Shown: positions 1 through 8,425 of the stretch, in pieces
Position numbering within the stretch: position 1 is the stretch's first letter
How the letters are laid out: every line of letters starts with the position of its first letter
NCBI RefSeq assembly: GCF_021284765.1
Contig: NZ_CP089924.1
Coordinates: forward strand, 3,428,001-3,492,000
Source: Lysobacter sp. 5GHs7-4
GTDB lineage: Bacteria > Pseudomonadota > Gammaproteobacteria > Xanthomonadales > Xanthomonadaceae
Length of the DNA: 64,000 nucleotides
Reading direction: 5' to 3'
The notes under the pieces: model-generated
Database searches by the model: none
Told to the model about the DNA's origin: nothing
Seen by the model: only the letters and a program-made list of their open reading frames with translations
Program-made: the position numbers and the translations under genes

Positions 1-33
1 ACACACCGAGGTACTCCGCGAGATCGGAGCCAA

Positions 34-62
34 TCGCGGCTTACGCCGCTCCCACAGAAAGC
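34..62. repeat. REP-like half element
   Basis: Single copy of the dispersed motif CGGCTTACGCCGCTCC followed by CACAGAAAGCAGAG. The same motif recurs at 4194-4374, 9322-9418, in the array at 15908-16660 and in the cluster at 23876-24235. It lies downstream of the phosphate transporter and has no coding potential. Confidence 0.6.
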
Positions 63-95
63 AGAGAGCAGCAACCTCGTCGATGTGCAGACAAC

Positions 96-124
96 AAAAA
101 AGCCCGCATCGCTGCGGGCTTTCT
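96..124 (-). terminator. Rho-independent terminator after the phosphate transporter
   Basis: The stem GCCCGCA/TGCGGGC (102-108 and 113-119) carries A residues on the left and T residues on the right, so it could work in both directions. It sits about 20 bases beyond the stop codon of the minus-strand transporter gene and most likely ends the DUF47-pit transcript. Confidence 0.8.
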
Positions 125-145
125 TATTGGGCGCTTGCGCTTGTC

Positions 146-1267
146 TCAGGACCAGCCCAGCGCGTCGATCAGGCGCCACAGGCCGTAGGCGATGCCGCCG
201 GCGGCGGGGATGGTGAGGATCCACGCCCACACGATGCGCTCGATCACGCCCAGCTTGAGCTTACGCGGGTTCTTGGCGAAGCCCACGCCCATGATGGCGG
301 TGGAGATGCTGTGGGTGGTCGACACCGGCATGCCGAAGTGCGCGGCGGTGACCAGGATGGTCGCCGAGGCGGTTTCCGCGGCGAAGCCGTCGATGGTCTG
401 CAGCTTCACCATCTTGTGGCCCAGGGTCTTGATGATGCGCCAGCCGCCGGCGGCGGTGCCCGCCGCCATGACCAGGGCGCAGGTCGCGATCACCCACTTG
501 TCGATGTCGTCCTTGCCGCCGTCCGGATGCAGGAAGGCCAGCCAGGTCGGCAGGTCGTCGAGGATGCCGGCCGACTGCGCGCCGAAGATCGACAGGGCGA
601 TGATGCCCATGGTCTTCTGCGCGTCCTGGCGGCCGTGGGCGAAGCCCATGTAGGCCGCCGACACCAGCTGCGCCTTGCCGAAGAAGGCGTTGACCCAGCG
701 CGGCTTGGCCATGCGCGCCAGCGGGCCGCCGGCCTTCATCAGCGAGGCGATGATCAGGTACAGCAGGGTGATGATGCCGATGCCGAGCAGGAAGCCCGCC
801 AGCGGCGAGGTGATCATCGGCAGCACCACCTTCCACAGCAGGCCCTTGTTGGTGGTCCAGTCGGCATCGCCGGCCTTGGACCAGATCAGCGCGGTCCAGT
901 TGTTCTGCGACGCCGCCAGCGCCGCGCCGCACAGGCCGCCGATCAGCGCGTGCGAGGACGAGGACGGCAGGCCGCGCCACCAGGTGATCAGGTTCCAGAT
1001 GATCGCGCCCAGCAGGGTGCAGATCAGCACCTGCGAGGTCACGTTGACCACGTCGGTGTCGACCAGGCCCGAGGCGATGGTCTTGGCGACCGCGGTGCCC
1101 ATGAACGCGCCGATCAGGTTGGTGCTGGCGGCCAGCATGATCGCCTGACCGGGCGTCAGCACCTTGGTCGCCACCACGGTGGCGATGGAGTTGGCGGTGT
1201 CGTGGAACCCGTTGATGAACTCGAAGACGAGCGCAGCCAGGATCACGATCAGGACCAGAGTCAGCAT
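146..1267 (-). CDS. pit: PiT-family inorganic phosphate transporter
   Basis: Low-affinity phosphate permease of the inner membrane (PiT family, usually proton- or cation-coupled). The 373-residue protein is almost wholly hydrophobic. The first family repeat carries GFHDTANS at residues 20-27, and the second carries AHGRQDAQKTMG near residue 210. Further conserved stretches are SSSHALIGGL and VSTTHSISTAIMG. In the second repeat the usual Asn-Asp pair reads Gln-Asp, a small departure from the family pattern. The start ATG lies 10 bases after the stop of the DUF47 gene, so the two are probably one transcript, as in many bacteria where the DUF47 protein accompanies Pit. Substrate assignment comes from the family and was not tested. 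Confidence 0.93.
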   Translation of the reverse strand: MLTLVLIVILAALVFEFINGFHDTANSIATVVATKVLTPGQAIMLAASTNLIGAFMGTAVAKTIASGLVDTDVVNVTSQVLICTLLGAIIWNLITWWRGLPSSSSHALIGGLCGAALAASQNNWTALIWSKAGDADWTTNKGLLWKVVLPMITSPLAGFLLGIGIITLLYLIIASLMKAGGPLARMAKPRWVNAFFGKAQLVSAAYMGFAHGRQDAQKTMGIIALSIFGAQSAGILDDLPTWLAFLHPDGGKDDIDKWVIATCALVMAAGTAAGGWRIIKTLGHKMVKLQTIDGFAAETASATILVTAAHFGMPVSTTHSISTAIMGVGFAKNPRKLKLGVIERIVWAWILTIPAAGGIAYGLWRLIDALGWS

Positions 1268-1277
1268 CTGGCGAACC

Positions 1278-1904
1278 TCAGCTGTTCTTCAGCACGATCT
1301 GGTACGCGACCACGCCGGCCTCGCGGCAACGGTCGATGGCCTTCTCCAGGATCTCGAAGAACTCCTTGAGCAGGAACATCTGCAGGTTGTCGAGGCGGCC
1401 GGAGTAGATGTCGCGGTACAGCTCCAGCATCAGGCGGTCGGCCTCGTTCTCCAGCGCGCGCAGCTTTTCGTTGAGCGCCGTCATGCGATCGATGTTCATG
1501 TTGCGCAGATCGTGGACCATGTCCACCACCACCGAGGCGGCCTGCTCCAGCATCGCCGCGCGCGGCGCGAAGTCGATGCCTTCCAGGTGCTGGACGGCCA
1601 GCGAGTAGCGGTCGGCGAACTTCTCGACCTGCTTGGGGATCTTGTACAGGGCCGAGCCCAGCGCCTCGATGTCCTCGCGCTCGATCGGGGTGATGAAGCT
1701 GTCGACCAGGGCGTGGCCGATCTTGTCCGAGGCGGCGCGCTCGCGCTGGCGGGCCAGCTTGAAGGCGTCCAGGGCCGGCTGGCGGTCGCTGGCCTTCATC
1801 ATGCCGTGCAGGGCCTTGGTGCTGTCGTAGGCGGCCTGGGCGGCCTCGTCTAGCAGGGTGTAGAACTGCTGGCCGGAGCCGAAGATGGTCTGCAGGGAAA
1901 ACAT
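1278..1904 (-). CDS. DUF47 family PhoU-like protein (Pit accessory)
   Basis: Cytoplasmic helical protein of 208 residues resembling the PhoU-like DUF47 family, whose members sit next to Pit genes and are thought to modulate phosphate uptake. The sequence is rich in charged helices (for example FADRYSLAVQHLEGIDFAPR and MTALNEKLRALENEADRLML) and lacks membrane segments or a signal peptide. It is the promoter-proximal gene of the two-gene unit with the phosphate transporter. The ATG at 1904 is preceded by AGAGGC, a plausible ribosome-binding site. No metal ligand set is obvious to me. Confidence 0.9.
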   Translation of the reverse strand: MFSLQTIFGSGQQFYTLLDEAAQAAYDSTKALHGMMKASDRQPALDAFKLARQRERAASDKIGHALVDSFITPIEREDIEALGSALYKIPKQVEKFADRYSLAVQHLEGIDFAPRAAMLEQAASVVVDMVHDLRNMNIDRMTALNEKLRALENEADRLMLELYRDIYSGRLDNLQMFLLKEFFEILEKAIDRCREAGVVAYQIVLKNS

Positions 1905-2121
1905 GCGTGAAAGCCTCTAGGTGCCGGCCGCGGACGGTCCGGGGGTGGATCTGCGGGCGAGATTATGACCGTTTGGTGTCAGCTGCGCCCGTCTTGCGGC
2001 CATTCCGGGCCCGAAACCGACCGCTCCCCCTCCGATTCCGGCCCCGGCGCCGCCACTCACGCGGCCGGCGCGGCGGCGCCTGTTAAGATCGGCACCGCGC
2101 ATCCCCCCGCCACCCTATTCC

Positions 2122-2250
2122 ATGGACGACGACCCAACTTCGCCCGCCCGCGCTACCGCGGCCTCCCTGCCTGGCCCGCGGCACACCGCTCACGCCCCTG
2201 GCATCCCCACGTCCAACCCGATGGAGCAGTCCGCATGCTGGAACTGCTGA
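2122..2250 (+). other. possible 42-codon upstream ORF
   Basis: An ATG-initiated reading frame of 42 codons begins at 2122 and stops at 2250, overlapping the start of the CorC-type gene (ATG at 2235) by 16 bases. Its amino-acid composition is unremarkable and Pro/Ala-rich. It could be a leader peptide coupling translation or simply chance in GC-rich DNA. The rest of the 1905-2234 interval shows no other feature I can support. Confidence 0.15.
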
Positions 2251-3572
2251 TCGTCTTGGGCCTGATCGTGCTCAACGCCTTCTTCGCGCTGTCGGAGATG
2301 GCCTTGATGACCTCGCGCAAGCTGCGCCTCAAGCAGATGGCGGAGACCAGCCGCGGCGCGCGCATGGCGCTGGCCCTGGCCGAACACCCGGACAACCTGC
2401 TGTCGACCGTGCAGATCGGCATCACCGCGATCGGCGTGCTGACCGGCACCTTCGGCGGCGAATCGATCGGTCTGGCCATCGCCGGCTGGATCGGCCACAT
2501 CGTCCCCGGCGCGGCCGAATACGCGCGCACCATCGGCATCGGCACCGCGATCACGCTGATCACCGCCGCCAGCGTGATCTTCGGCGAGCTGATTCCCAAG
2601 CGCCTGGCCCTGACCAATCCCGAACGCATCGCCAGCGCGGTCGCGATCCCGCTGTACGGCCTGTCGCGCGTGGCGCGACCAGTGGTGGCCGCCCTGGGGT
2701 CGATCAACCGCCTGGTGCTGCGCATCCTGGGCATCAAGGACGACGCCCGCAGCGAGATCAGCGAAGAGGAAATCCGCCTGCTGGTGACCGAAAGCCACGA
2801 GCAGGGCGTGATCGACGCCGACGAACGCAAGATGATGAACCGCGTGCTCAGCCTGGGCGACCGCACCGCCGAAAGCCTGATGACGCCGCGCACGCGCATC
2901 GCCTGGCTGGACGCCGGCGTGGACTTCGCCGAGAACCTGGCGACCATGCGCGAGCACGCGTATTCGCGCTACCCGGTCTATCGCGACAACGACAGCGACG
3001 TGCTGGGCGTGCTCGAGGTGAAGTCGCTGCTGGACCGTCTGGACCAGACCGCGCCGGACCTGTTCCCCGACCTGCGCCCGCCGCTGTTCGTGTCCGAGTC
3101 CACCCACGCGCTGAAGCTGCTGGAGATCTTCCGCGAGGAGCAGCAGTCGCTGGCGCTGGTGGTGGACGAGTACGGCGACGTCACCGGCCTGGTCACGGTC
3201 AACGACCTGATGGGCGCGGTGATCGGACGCATCCAGACCAACGAGACCGACGACGACGCCGCACCGGTGGTCGAGCGCGCCGACGGCTCCTACCTGCTGG
3301 ACGGTTCGCTGGCGCTGGAAGACCTGCGCGAACTGGTCGGCGGCGGCCGTCTGCCGGACGAGGACGAGCACGACTTCCACACCGCCGCCGGCATGGTGAT
3401 CGCGCATTTCGGCCGCATCCCGCACGTGGGCGAGCATTTCGACTGGAGCGGCGTGTGGCGCATCGAGGTGGTCGACCTGGACGGACCGCGCATCGACAAG
3501 CTGCTGTTGCAGCGCATCGCCGCGCCGCGCGAGGACGCCCAGGAACCGGTGGCCGATGACGCCTCCGGCTGA
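2235..3572 (+). CDS. CNNM/CorC-type membrane protein with CBS domains
   Basis: Integral membrane protein of 445 residues from the hemolysin-C/CorC/CNNM group, implicated in magnesium or cobalt efflux and divalent-metal tolerance. The N-terminal CNNM (DUF21) domain covers about residues 1-200, beginning MLELLIVLGLIVLNAFFALS. A CBS pair follows from about 215 (MTPRTRIAWLD) to 335 (VTVNDLMGAVIG), then a CorC-HlyC C-terminal domain (about 345-430). The ATG at 2235 is chosen because it starts the first membrane segment and has GGAG eight bases upstream. The in-frame extension back to 1965 has no family resemblance. Its stop overlaps the ExoD start by 17 bases. Confidence 0.9.
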   Translation: MLELLIVLGLIVLNAFFALSEMALMTSRKLRLKQMAETSRGARMALALAEHPDNLLSTVQIGITAIGVLTGTFGGESIGLAIAGWIGHIVPGAAEYARTIGIGTAITLITAASVIFGELIPKRLALTNPERIASAVAIPLYGLSRVARPVVAALGSINRLVLRILGIKDDARSEISEEEIRLLVTESHEQGVIDADERKMMNRVLSLGDRTAESLMTPRTRIAWLDAGVDFAENLATMREHAYSRYPVYRDNDSDVLGVLEVKSLLDRLDQTAPDLFPDLRPPLFVSESTHALKLLEIFREEQQSLALVVDEYGDVTGLVTVNDLMGAVIGRIQTNETDDDAAPVVERADGSYLLDGSLALEDLRELVGGGRLPDEDEHDFHTAAGMVIAHFGRIPHVGEHFDWSGVWRIEVVDLDGPRIDKLLLQRIAAPREDAQEPVADDASG

Positions 3573-4194
3573 CCGCGAGCCGCCGGCGCCCGAGGCCGGC
3601 ACACGCGCGCTGCTGGACGAGTTCGCCTCCGGCGACCCGACGCAGGTGCTGCGCCTGGGCGACGTGCTGTCGGGCCTGGGCGAGCGCTCGTTCGGCATGC
3701 TGCTGTTCGTCTCCACCATCCCGGCCTTCATCCCGATCCCGGGCGTCGGTGGCGCGGTCAGCGGCCCGCTGGTGATCCTGATCGGCCTGCAGCTGCTGGT
3801 CGGGCTGCGCAAGCCTTGGCTGCCCGGTTTTTTGGCCCGGCGCGGCCCGCATCGCCACGCCATGGCGCGTTTCCGCAATCTGCTTTCGCCGTGGCTGACG
3901 CGGTTGGAAAAGCTGGTGCGCCCGCGCTCGCCGGCCCTGCTCGACCACCGTCTGGCCAGCGCGTTCACCGGCCTGCTGCTGGTGCTGCTGGGCGTGCTGC
4001 TGTCGCTGCCGATCCCGTTCACCAACTTCCTGTTCGGCGCGCTGCTGCTGCTGTTCGCGTTCGCCCTGCTGGAGCGCGACGGCCGCCTGATGGCCGTGGC
4101 CTGGGGCGTGGGCTCGATCGCGGTGGCGGTGTTCGGCGTGCTGTCCGGCAGCCTGGCGACCCTGATCGGCGGCTGGATCGATAGGCTGACCTGA
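3556..4194 (+). CDS. ExoD family exopolysaccharide-associated membrane protein
   Basis: Protein of 212 residues with the ExoD family layout: a soluble N-terminal stretch containing VLRLGDVLSGLGERSFGMLL, then several hydrophobic segments with the conserved IPAFIPIPGVGGAVSGP and LLSLPIPFTNFLFGALLLL. In rhizobia ExoD affects exopolysaccharide production and alkali tolerance, but its biochemical activity is unknown. The start overlaps the preceding CorC-type gene by 17 bases, which suggests co-expression of two inner-membrane proteins. There is no signal peptide. Confidence 0.85.
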   Translation: MTPPADREPPAPEAGTRALLDEFASGDPTQVLRLGDVLSGLGERSFGMLLFVSTIPAFIPIPGVGGAVSGPLVILIGLQLLVGLRKPWLPGFLARRGPHRHAMARFRNLLSPWLTRLEKLVRPRSPALLDHRLASAFTGLLLVLLGVLLSLPIPFTNFLFGALLLLFAFALLERDGRLMAVAWGVGSIAVAVFGVLSGSLATLIGGWIDRLT

Positions 4195-4374
4195 CGCCGC
4201 TCCCACAGAAAACAGAAGCCCGTGCATTGGGGTAGGAGCGGCGTGAGCCGCGACCGCGCCAACGAAGGGCCGGCGGAGCCCTCGGCAAGACGTCGCGGCC
4301 GCGGCGGCGACGGGATAGGCAGTTGCACGGAATGCCGAGGTTCGCGGTCGCGGCTCACGCCGCTCCTACCCCAA
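4194..4374. repeat. REP-like palindrome with perfect 32-nt arms
   Basis: The arms at 4227-4258 and 4343-4374 are exact reverse complements over 32 bases (core GGTAGGAGCGGCGTGAGCCG). They are separated by 84 bases that themselves contain GC-rich inverted sequence. A further half copy with CGCTCCCACAGAAAACAG lies at 4195-4217. The element separates the convergent ExoD and GGDEF-EAL genes and fills this 194-base gap. Confidence 0.85.
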
Positions 4375-4388
4375 GGCAGAACGACGCG

Positions 4389-6521
4389 TTAGCCCAGCAG
4401 GGTCAGGAACTCTTCGCCGGCGACCGGATGGCCCAGCCAATAGCCCTGGGCGAGGTCGCAGCCGCGCTCGCGCAGCACCGCGTACTGGCCTTCCTTCTCC
4501 ACGCCCTCGGCGACCACGGTGATGCCCAGCGAATGCGCCATGGCGATGATCGCCGTGGTCAGCGCCAGGTCGTCGGGATCGCGCAGCACGTCGGCGATGA
4601 AGCTGCGGTCGATCTTCACGCCGTCCACCGGCACCCGGCGCAGGTGGCTGAGGCCGGAGAAACCGGTGCCGAAATCGTCCAGCCACACCTTCACACCGCT
4701 CGCGCGCAGACGCGCCAGCAGGCTGCTGGCATGGGCCTCGTCGCCGATCACCGCGGTCTCGGTGAGTTCCAGATGCAGGCGGTTCGCGGTCAGGCCGGTT
4801 TCGTGCAGGCAGGCCGCGACCACGTTGGGCAGGTCGCCGCTGCGCAGCTGACGCGGCGACACGTTGACCGACACGAACAAGGGCTCCGCGCCCGGACGCG
4901 CCTGCTGCCAGGTCACCGCGTCCTGGCAGGCCGCGCGCAGCACCTGCGGGCCCAGGGTTTCGATCAGGCCGCTCTGCTCGGCCACGTCGATGAACACCGA
5001 CGGCGCGACCAGGCCCTGCTCGGGATGCTTCCAGCGCAGCAATGCTTCGGCGCCGACCATGGCGCCGTCGCCGAGGCGGTACACCGGCTGGTAGACCAGG
5101 CTGAGCTCGCCGCGGTCCCAGGCACCGCGCAATTCGTGCTCCAGATGCACGCGGCGTTCCACCGCCTGGTCCATGGCGCGGCTGTAGAAGCGGTAGCAGT
5201 TCTTGCCGGCCACCTTGGCCTGGTACATGGCGATGTCGCCGTTCTTCATCAGCGCGGTCGCGCCGGACGCGTCCTCGGGGAACAAGGTCACGCCGATCGA
5301 GGTGCCCAGGAACACCTGGCGGTCGTGGACCACGATCGGCTGACCCAGCTCGGCCACCAGCACGTCGGCCAGATGGCTGGCGCGCGCGCGCACCCCGCCC
5401 TCGTGGCCGTCGCCGTCCTGCACCAGGATCACGAACTCGTCGCCGCCGAAGCGCGCCAGCAGCGCGTCCTCGCCGCCCAGGCGGGTCACGGTTTCCTGGA
5501 TGCGGTTGGCGAACTGCAGCAGCACGTCGTCGCCGGCGTCGTGGCCGAGGGTGTCGTTGACGCGCTTGAAATCGTCGATGTCGGCGAACAGCAGCCCCAG
5601 CTGGCGGCCGGCGCCGCGCAACTGCAGCAGACGCTGGTCCAGGCTTTCGCGGAACGCCAGGCGGTTGGCCAGGCCGGTCAGCGCATCGGTGTAGGCCATG
5701 CGCCGGATGTCGCGGTCGTGGCGCGCCAGGCTCTGGCTCATGCGCCCGAACGCGCGCATCAGGTCGCCGACTTCGTCGTGGCGGTTGCTGGCCGGCGTGC
5801 TGGTATCGAAATGGCCGGCCTCGATTTCCATCGACGCGTCGGCGAGCTGGCGGATCGGCTGCACCAGGAAGCGCTGGATCAGGTAGACCATCAGCGCGCC
5901 CAGCGCGAGCAGACCGGCGGCGAGCAGGCCGATCCACAGCATGTGCTGCTGGGCCAGCGCGTCCAGGCGGCCGCGCAGGCTGCCCAGCGCCTGGTCCTGG
6001 AACTGGTGCACGGTCTTGAGGTCGTAGCCCACGCGCACGCCGCCCAGGCGCTCGTCGCCGATCATGATCGGCGCCGACACGTCCATCACGGTCTCGCTGG
6101 ACTGGGTGTGCAGCTTGCGCGCGGCGATCACCTCGAACGCCATCGGGTCGTCCATGCGCTTGCCGTAGCTCGGGATCTCCTCGCTGCCGTCGTGGACGAT
6201 GTTGCCTTCGTTGTCGTAGACCAGCACGTAGCTGATCCCGGGATTGCGCAGGGTCGCGCGGCTGAGCACGCCGACCGCGTCCAGATCGAAGTAGTACAGC
6301 GGGTTGGCCAGCGATTCGGCCAGCTGCGAGACCATGCCCTCGCTGTGGCGCTTGAGGTTGTCGGCGATCATGCCGCTCATGGCCTGGCGGCTGACCCCGA
6401 CCACTTCGCGCTGCATGCTTTCCTGACGGTTGAGCAGCAGCACGATCAGCGCCAGCACCACCAGCAGGGCCACGGCCATCATGGCCAGGAACTTGGCCTG
6501 CAAGCCGAAGCGCAGCTTCAT
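4389..6521 (-). CDS. membrane-bound GGDEF-EAL cyclic-di-GMP enzyme
   Basis: Bifunctional-type diguanylate cyclase/phosphodiesterase of 710 residues. It has an N-terminal membrane segment (about 7-28), a periplasmic sensor region (about 35-190), a second membrane segment (about 195-215), a HAMP linker, a GGDEF domain and an EAL domain. The signature ARFGGDEFVIL is intact near residue 360, while the RxxD inhibitory site upstream appears degenerate. The EAL side keeps GAEALLRWKHP, DDFGTGFSGLSHLR and VAEGVEKEGQ, so both activities could be present. The ATG at 6521 overlaps the stop of the PhnD-like gene by 4 bases, implying translational coupling. I infer that the binding protein feeds a signal to the periplasmic domain. 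Confidence 0.93.
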   Translation of the reverse strand: MKLRFGLQAKFLAMMAVALLVVLALIVLLLNRQESMQREVVGVSRQAMSGMIADNLKRHSEGMVSQLAESLANPLYYFDLDAVGVLSRATLRNPGISYVLVYDNEGNIVHDGSEEIPSYGKRMDDPMAFEVIAARKLHTQSSETVMDVSAPIMIGDERLGGVRVGYDLKTVHQFQDQALGSLRGRLDALAQQHMLWIGLLAAGLLALGALMVYLIQRFLVQPIRQLADASMEIEAGHFDTSTPASNRHDEVGDLMRAFGRMSQSLARHDRDIRRMAYTDALTGLANRLAFRESLDQRLLQLRGAGRQLGLLFADIDDFKRVNDTLGHDAGDDVLLQFANRIQETVTRLGGEDALLARFGGDEFVILVQDGDGHEGGVRARASHLADVLVAELGQPIVVHDRQVFLGTSIGVTLFPEDASGATALMKNGDIAMYQAKVAGKNCYRFYSRAMDQAVERRVHLEHELRGAWDRGELSLVYQPVYRLGDGAMVGAEALLRWKHPEQGLVAPSVFIDVAEQSGLIETLGPQVLRAACQDAVTWQQARPGAEPLFVSVNVSPRQLRSGDLPNVVAACLHETGLTANRLHLELTETAVIGDEAHASSLLARLRASGVKVWLDDFGTGFSGLSHLRRVPVDGVKIDRSFIADVLRDPDDLALTTAIIAMAHSLGITVVAEGVEKEGQYAVLRERGCDLAQGYWLGHPVAGEEFLTLLG

Positions 6522-7528
6522 TCGACCTCCGACCGGACCTGGGCGACGCCGGTGCCGATGCGCTGCAGCGCCTTGGCCGACGCCGGATCGATCGGCATGA
6601 AGCGGGTGGTCTTGAAGAAGCGCAACAATGCCTCGCCCGCGTCGGGGTCGCCGGCCGCGTCCAGCAGCACTTCGCGCAAGCGCGCCTCGACCTTGGGGTC
6701 GATGTCGCCGCGCACCACCTCGACCGCGCGCGGGTAGTCGCCGGTGCGGCCGATCTCGATCATGTCGCGACGGAACGCCGGCGGCATGCGCCGCGGATTG
6801 TCCCAGTCCAGGTTGCTCATCACGCCCACGTCGACGAGGCGTTTGTGGACCCAGGTGGAGATATTGAGCTCCGAGCGCGCGAACAGGTAGCCGACCTCGC
6901 CGTGCTGGATGCGGTCGGTCGGCGACAGCAGGATTTCCAGGCTCAGGCCGCGGTCCAGCAGTTCGGCCACAGGCACGAAGTAGGCGCTGGTCGAGGACGG
7001 GCGCTGGAAGGCCACGCTGTGGCCGCGCAGATCGTCCAGCGAGCGCAGGCCGCTGTCGCGGCGGGCGAAGAACACGCTGTGGTAATGGCTGGTGCCGTCG
7101 CGCTCGGTCAGCAGCAAGGGCTGGGCATCGGCGCGCTGCTTGAGCAGCATCGCCGTGCCGGCGGTCTCGGTGACCCAGTCGACCCGGCCGCGGCGCAGGT
7201 AGCTGGCCATCTGCTGCGAGTCCTTGGCCATCAGGATCCGGCCTTCGCGGATGCCGACGTTGGCCATGCGCGGGACCACGTAATCCAGCAGCGGCTTGAG
7301 TTGTTCGTAATGGGCCTTGGGATCGTCGCTGATCCGGCCCAGCACCAGCACCGCCCCGGGATCGCTGTCGGCCGACTGCGCCGGGACCGGCACCGACAGC
7401 CCCGCGGCCGCCAGCGCGAGCCCGAGCAGGACAGCGATGCAACGCGCGCTAGCGATCAAGAAAGTGACTCGTCGGGACTGCCCGCCGCAGCGTAATCGAA
7501 ACCGGGGCCGGCCGATACCACTTCGCAC
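6518..7528 (-). CDS. PhnD-like periplasmic substrate-binding protein
   Basis: Protein of about 336 residues with a signal-type hydrophobic stretch (IAVLLGLALAAAGLSVPVPA) followed by a phosphate/phosphonate ABC-type binding fold. Recognisable stretches are LGRISDDPKAHYEQLKPLLDYV, RRGRVDWVTETAGTAMLL and LDDLRGHSVAFQRPSSTSAYF. No ABC permease or ATPase lies nearby. Instead its stop overlaps the start of the GGDEF-EAL gene, so a sensory role is more likely than transport. The listed start is a GTG at 7528 and leaves an Arg-rich leader; an internal TTG nearer the hydrophobic segment is an alternative. The ligand is unknown. Confidence 0.82.
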   Translation of the reverse strand: MRSGIGRPRFRLRCGGQSRRVTFLIASARCIAVLLGLALAAAGLSVPVPAQSADSDPGAVLVLGRISDDPKAHYEQLKPLLDYVVPRMANVGIREGRILMAKDSQQMASYLRRGRVDWVTETAGTAMLLKQRADAQPLLLTERDGTSHYHSVFFARRDSGLRSLDDLRGHSVAFQRPSSTSAYFVPVAELLDRGLSLEILLSPTDRIQHGEVGYLFARSELNISTWVHKRLVDVGVMSNLDWDNPRRMPPAFRRDMIEIGRTGDYPRAVEVVRGDIDPKVEARLREVLLDAAGDPDAGEALLRFFKTTRFMPIDPASAKALQRIGTGVAQVRSEVE

Positions 7529-7558
7529 GGTCCGGGCGTTGCGCCCCGCCGCACGCGC

Positions 7559-8332
7559 TCAACGGCGCTGACCGGCCAGCATCGCCATGCGCTCGGCGTC
7601 GGCGAGGATGCCGCGCAACAGGCGCACCTCGCGCTCGTCCAGCTCGGCGCGCAGGTACAGCCGGCGCAGCTTGCGCATGGCCGATTCCGGCGCGCGCCCC
7701 TTGTGGAAGTCGATCGCGTCCAGGGTCTCGCCCAACTGGGTGAAGAAGCCCTCCAGCTGCGCGTGCGAAGCCGGCGGATCGTCGCGGACCGGCGCCGCCG
7801 CGGCCGGCGCGGCCGCCAGCGCGCTCATGCGCAGCTCGTAGGCCAGCACCTGCACCGCCGCGGCCAGGTTCAGGGAGCTGTAGTCGGGATTGGCCGGGAT
7901 GTGCACGGCCGCGTGGCACAGCTGCAGCTCCTCGTTCTCCAGGCCGGTGCGCTCGCGCCCGAACACCAGCGCCACTTCGGCCCCGCCCGCGGCCTCGGCC
8001 AGCAGGCGGCCGGCGGCCTCACGCGGATCGTGCTGCTCCAGCTGCACCCGGCGGCTGCGCGCGGTGCAGCCCAGCACCAGACGGCAGTCGCTCAGCGCCT
8101 CGGTCAGGGTCGGGACTATGGTCGCGGCCGCCAGCACGTCGTCGGCGCCGGCGGCCAGGGCCGCCGATTCGTGGTTGGGCGCCTTCTCCGGCGCCACCAG
8201 GAACAGCCGGGACAGGCCCATGGTCTTCATCGCGCGGGCCGCGGAGCCGATATTGCCGGGATGCTGGGTGCCCACCAGCACGATGCGCAGCCGCGAGAGG
8301 TCGGTTGGGTCGGGTTTGGGATCGTTCGCCAT
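7559..8332 (-). CDS. trmJ: tRNA (cytidine/uridine-2'-O-)-methyltransferase TrmJ
   Basis: SPOUT-class methyltransferase of 257 residues that 2'-O-methylates position 32 in several tRNAs, using S-adenosylmethionine. Family motifs are clear: GTQHPGNIGSAARAMKTMGL near the start, VFGRERTGLENEEL and PANPDYSSLNLAAAVQ forming the knot, and a C-terminal helical tail ending MLAGQRR. The ATG at 8332 starts MANDPKPDP shortly before motif 1. The frame stays open further upstream, but that part overlaps the divergent suhB and shows no family resemblance. The divergent suhB-trmJ pairing is common in gammaproteobacteria. Confidence 0.95.
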   Translation of the reverse strand: MANDPKPDPTDLSRLRIVLVGTQHPGNIGSAARAMKTMGLSRLFLVAPEKAPNHESAALAAGADDVLAAATIVPTLTEALSDCRLVLGCTARSRRVQLEQHDPREAAGRLLAEAAGGAEVALVFGRERTGLENEELQLCHAAVHIPANPDYSSLNLAAAVQVLAYELRMSALAAAPAAAAPVRDDPPASHAQLEGFFTQLGETLDAIDFHKGRAPESAMRKLRRLYLRAELDEREVRLLRGILADAERMAMLAGQRR

Positions 8333-8425
8333 GCGCAATGGTAAACTCCCCGCCCCGGCCATAGCGCCGGTTCGTTCTTTCAGCCCGCCAGCCCGTCCCC
8401 CACCTCCGTTCCGAGGCCGTTCGCC

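Noticed and set aside
4323..6737. Plus-strand open frame of 804 codons
   Set aside because: Antisense to the GGDEF-EAL gene, which has intact family motifs.
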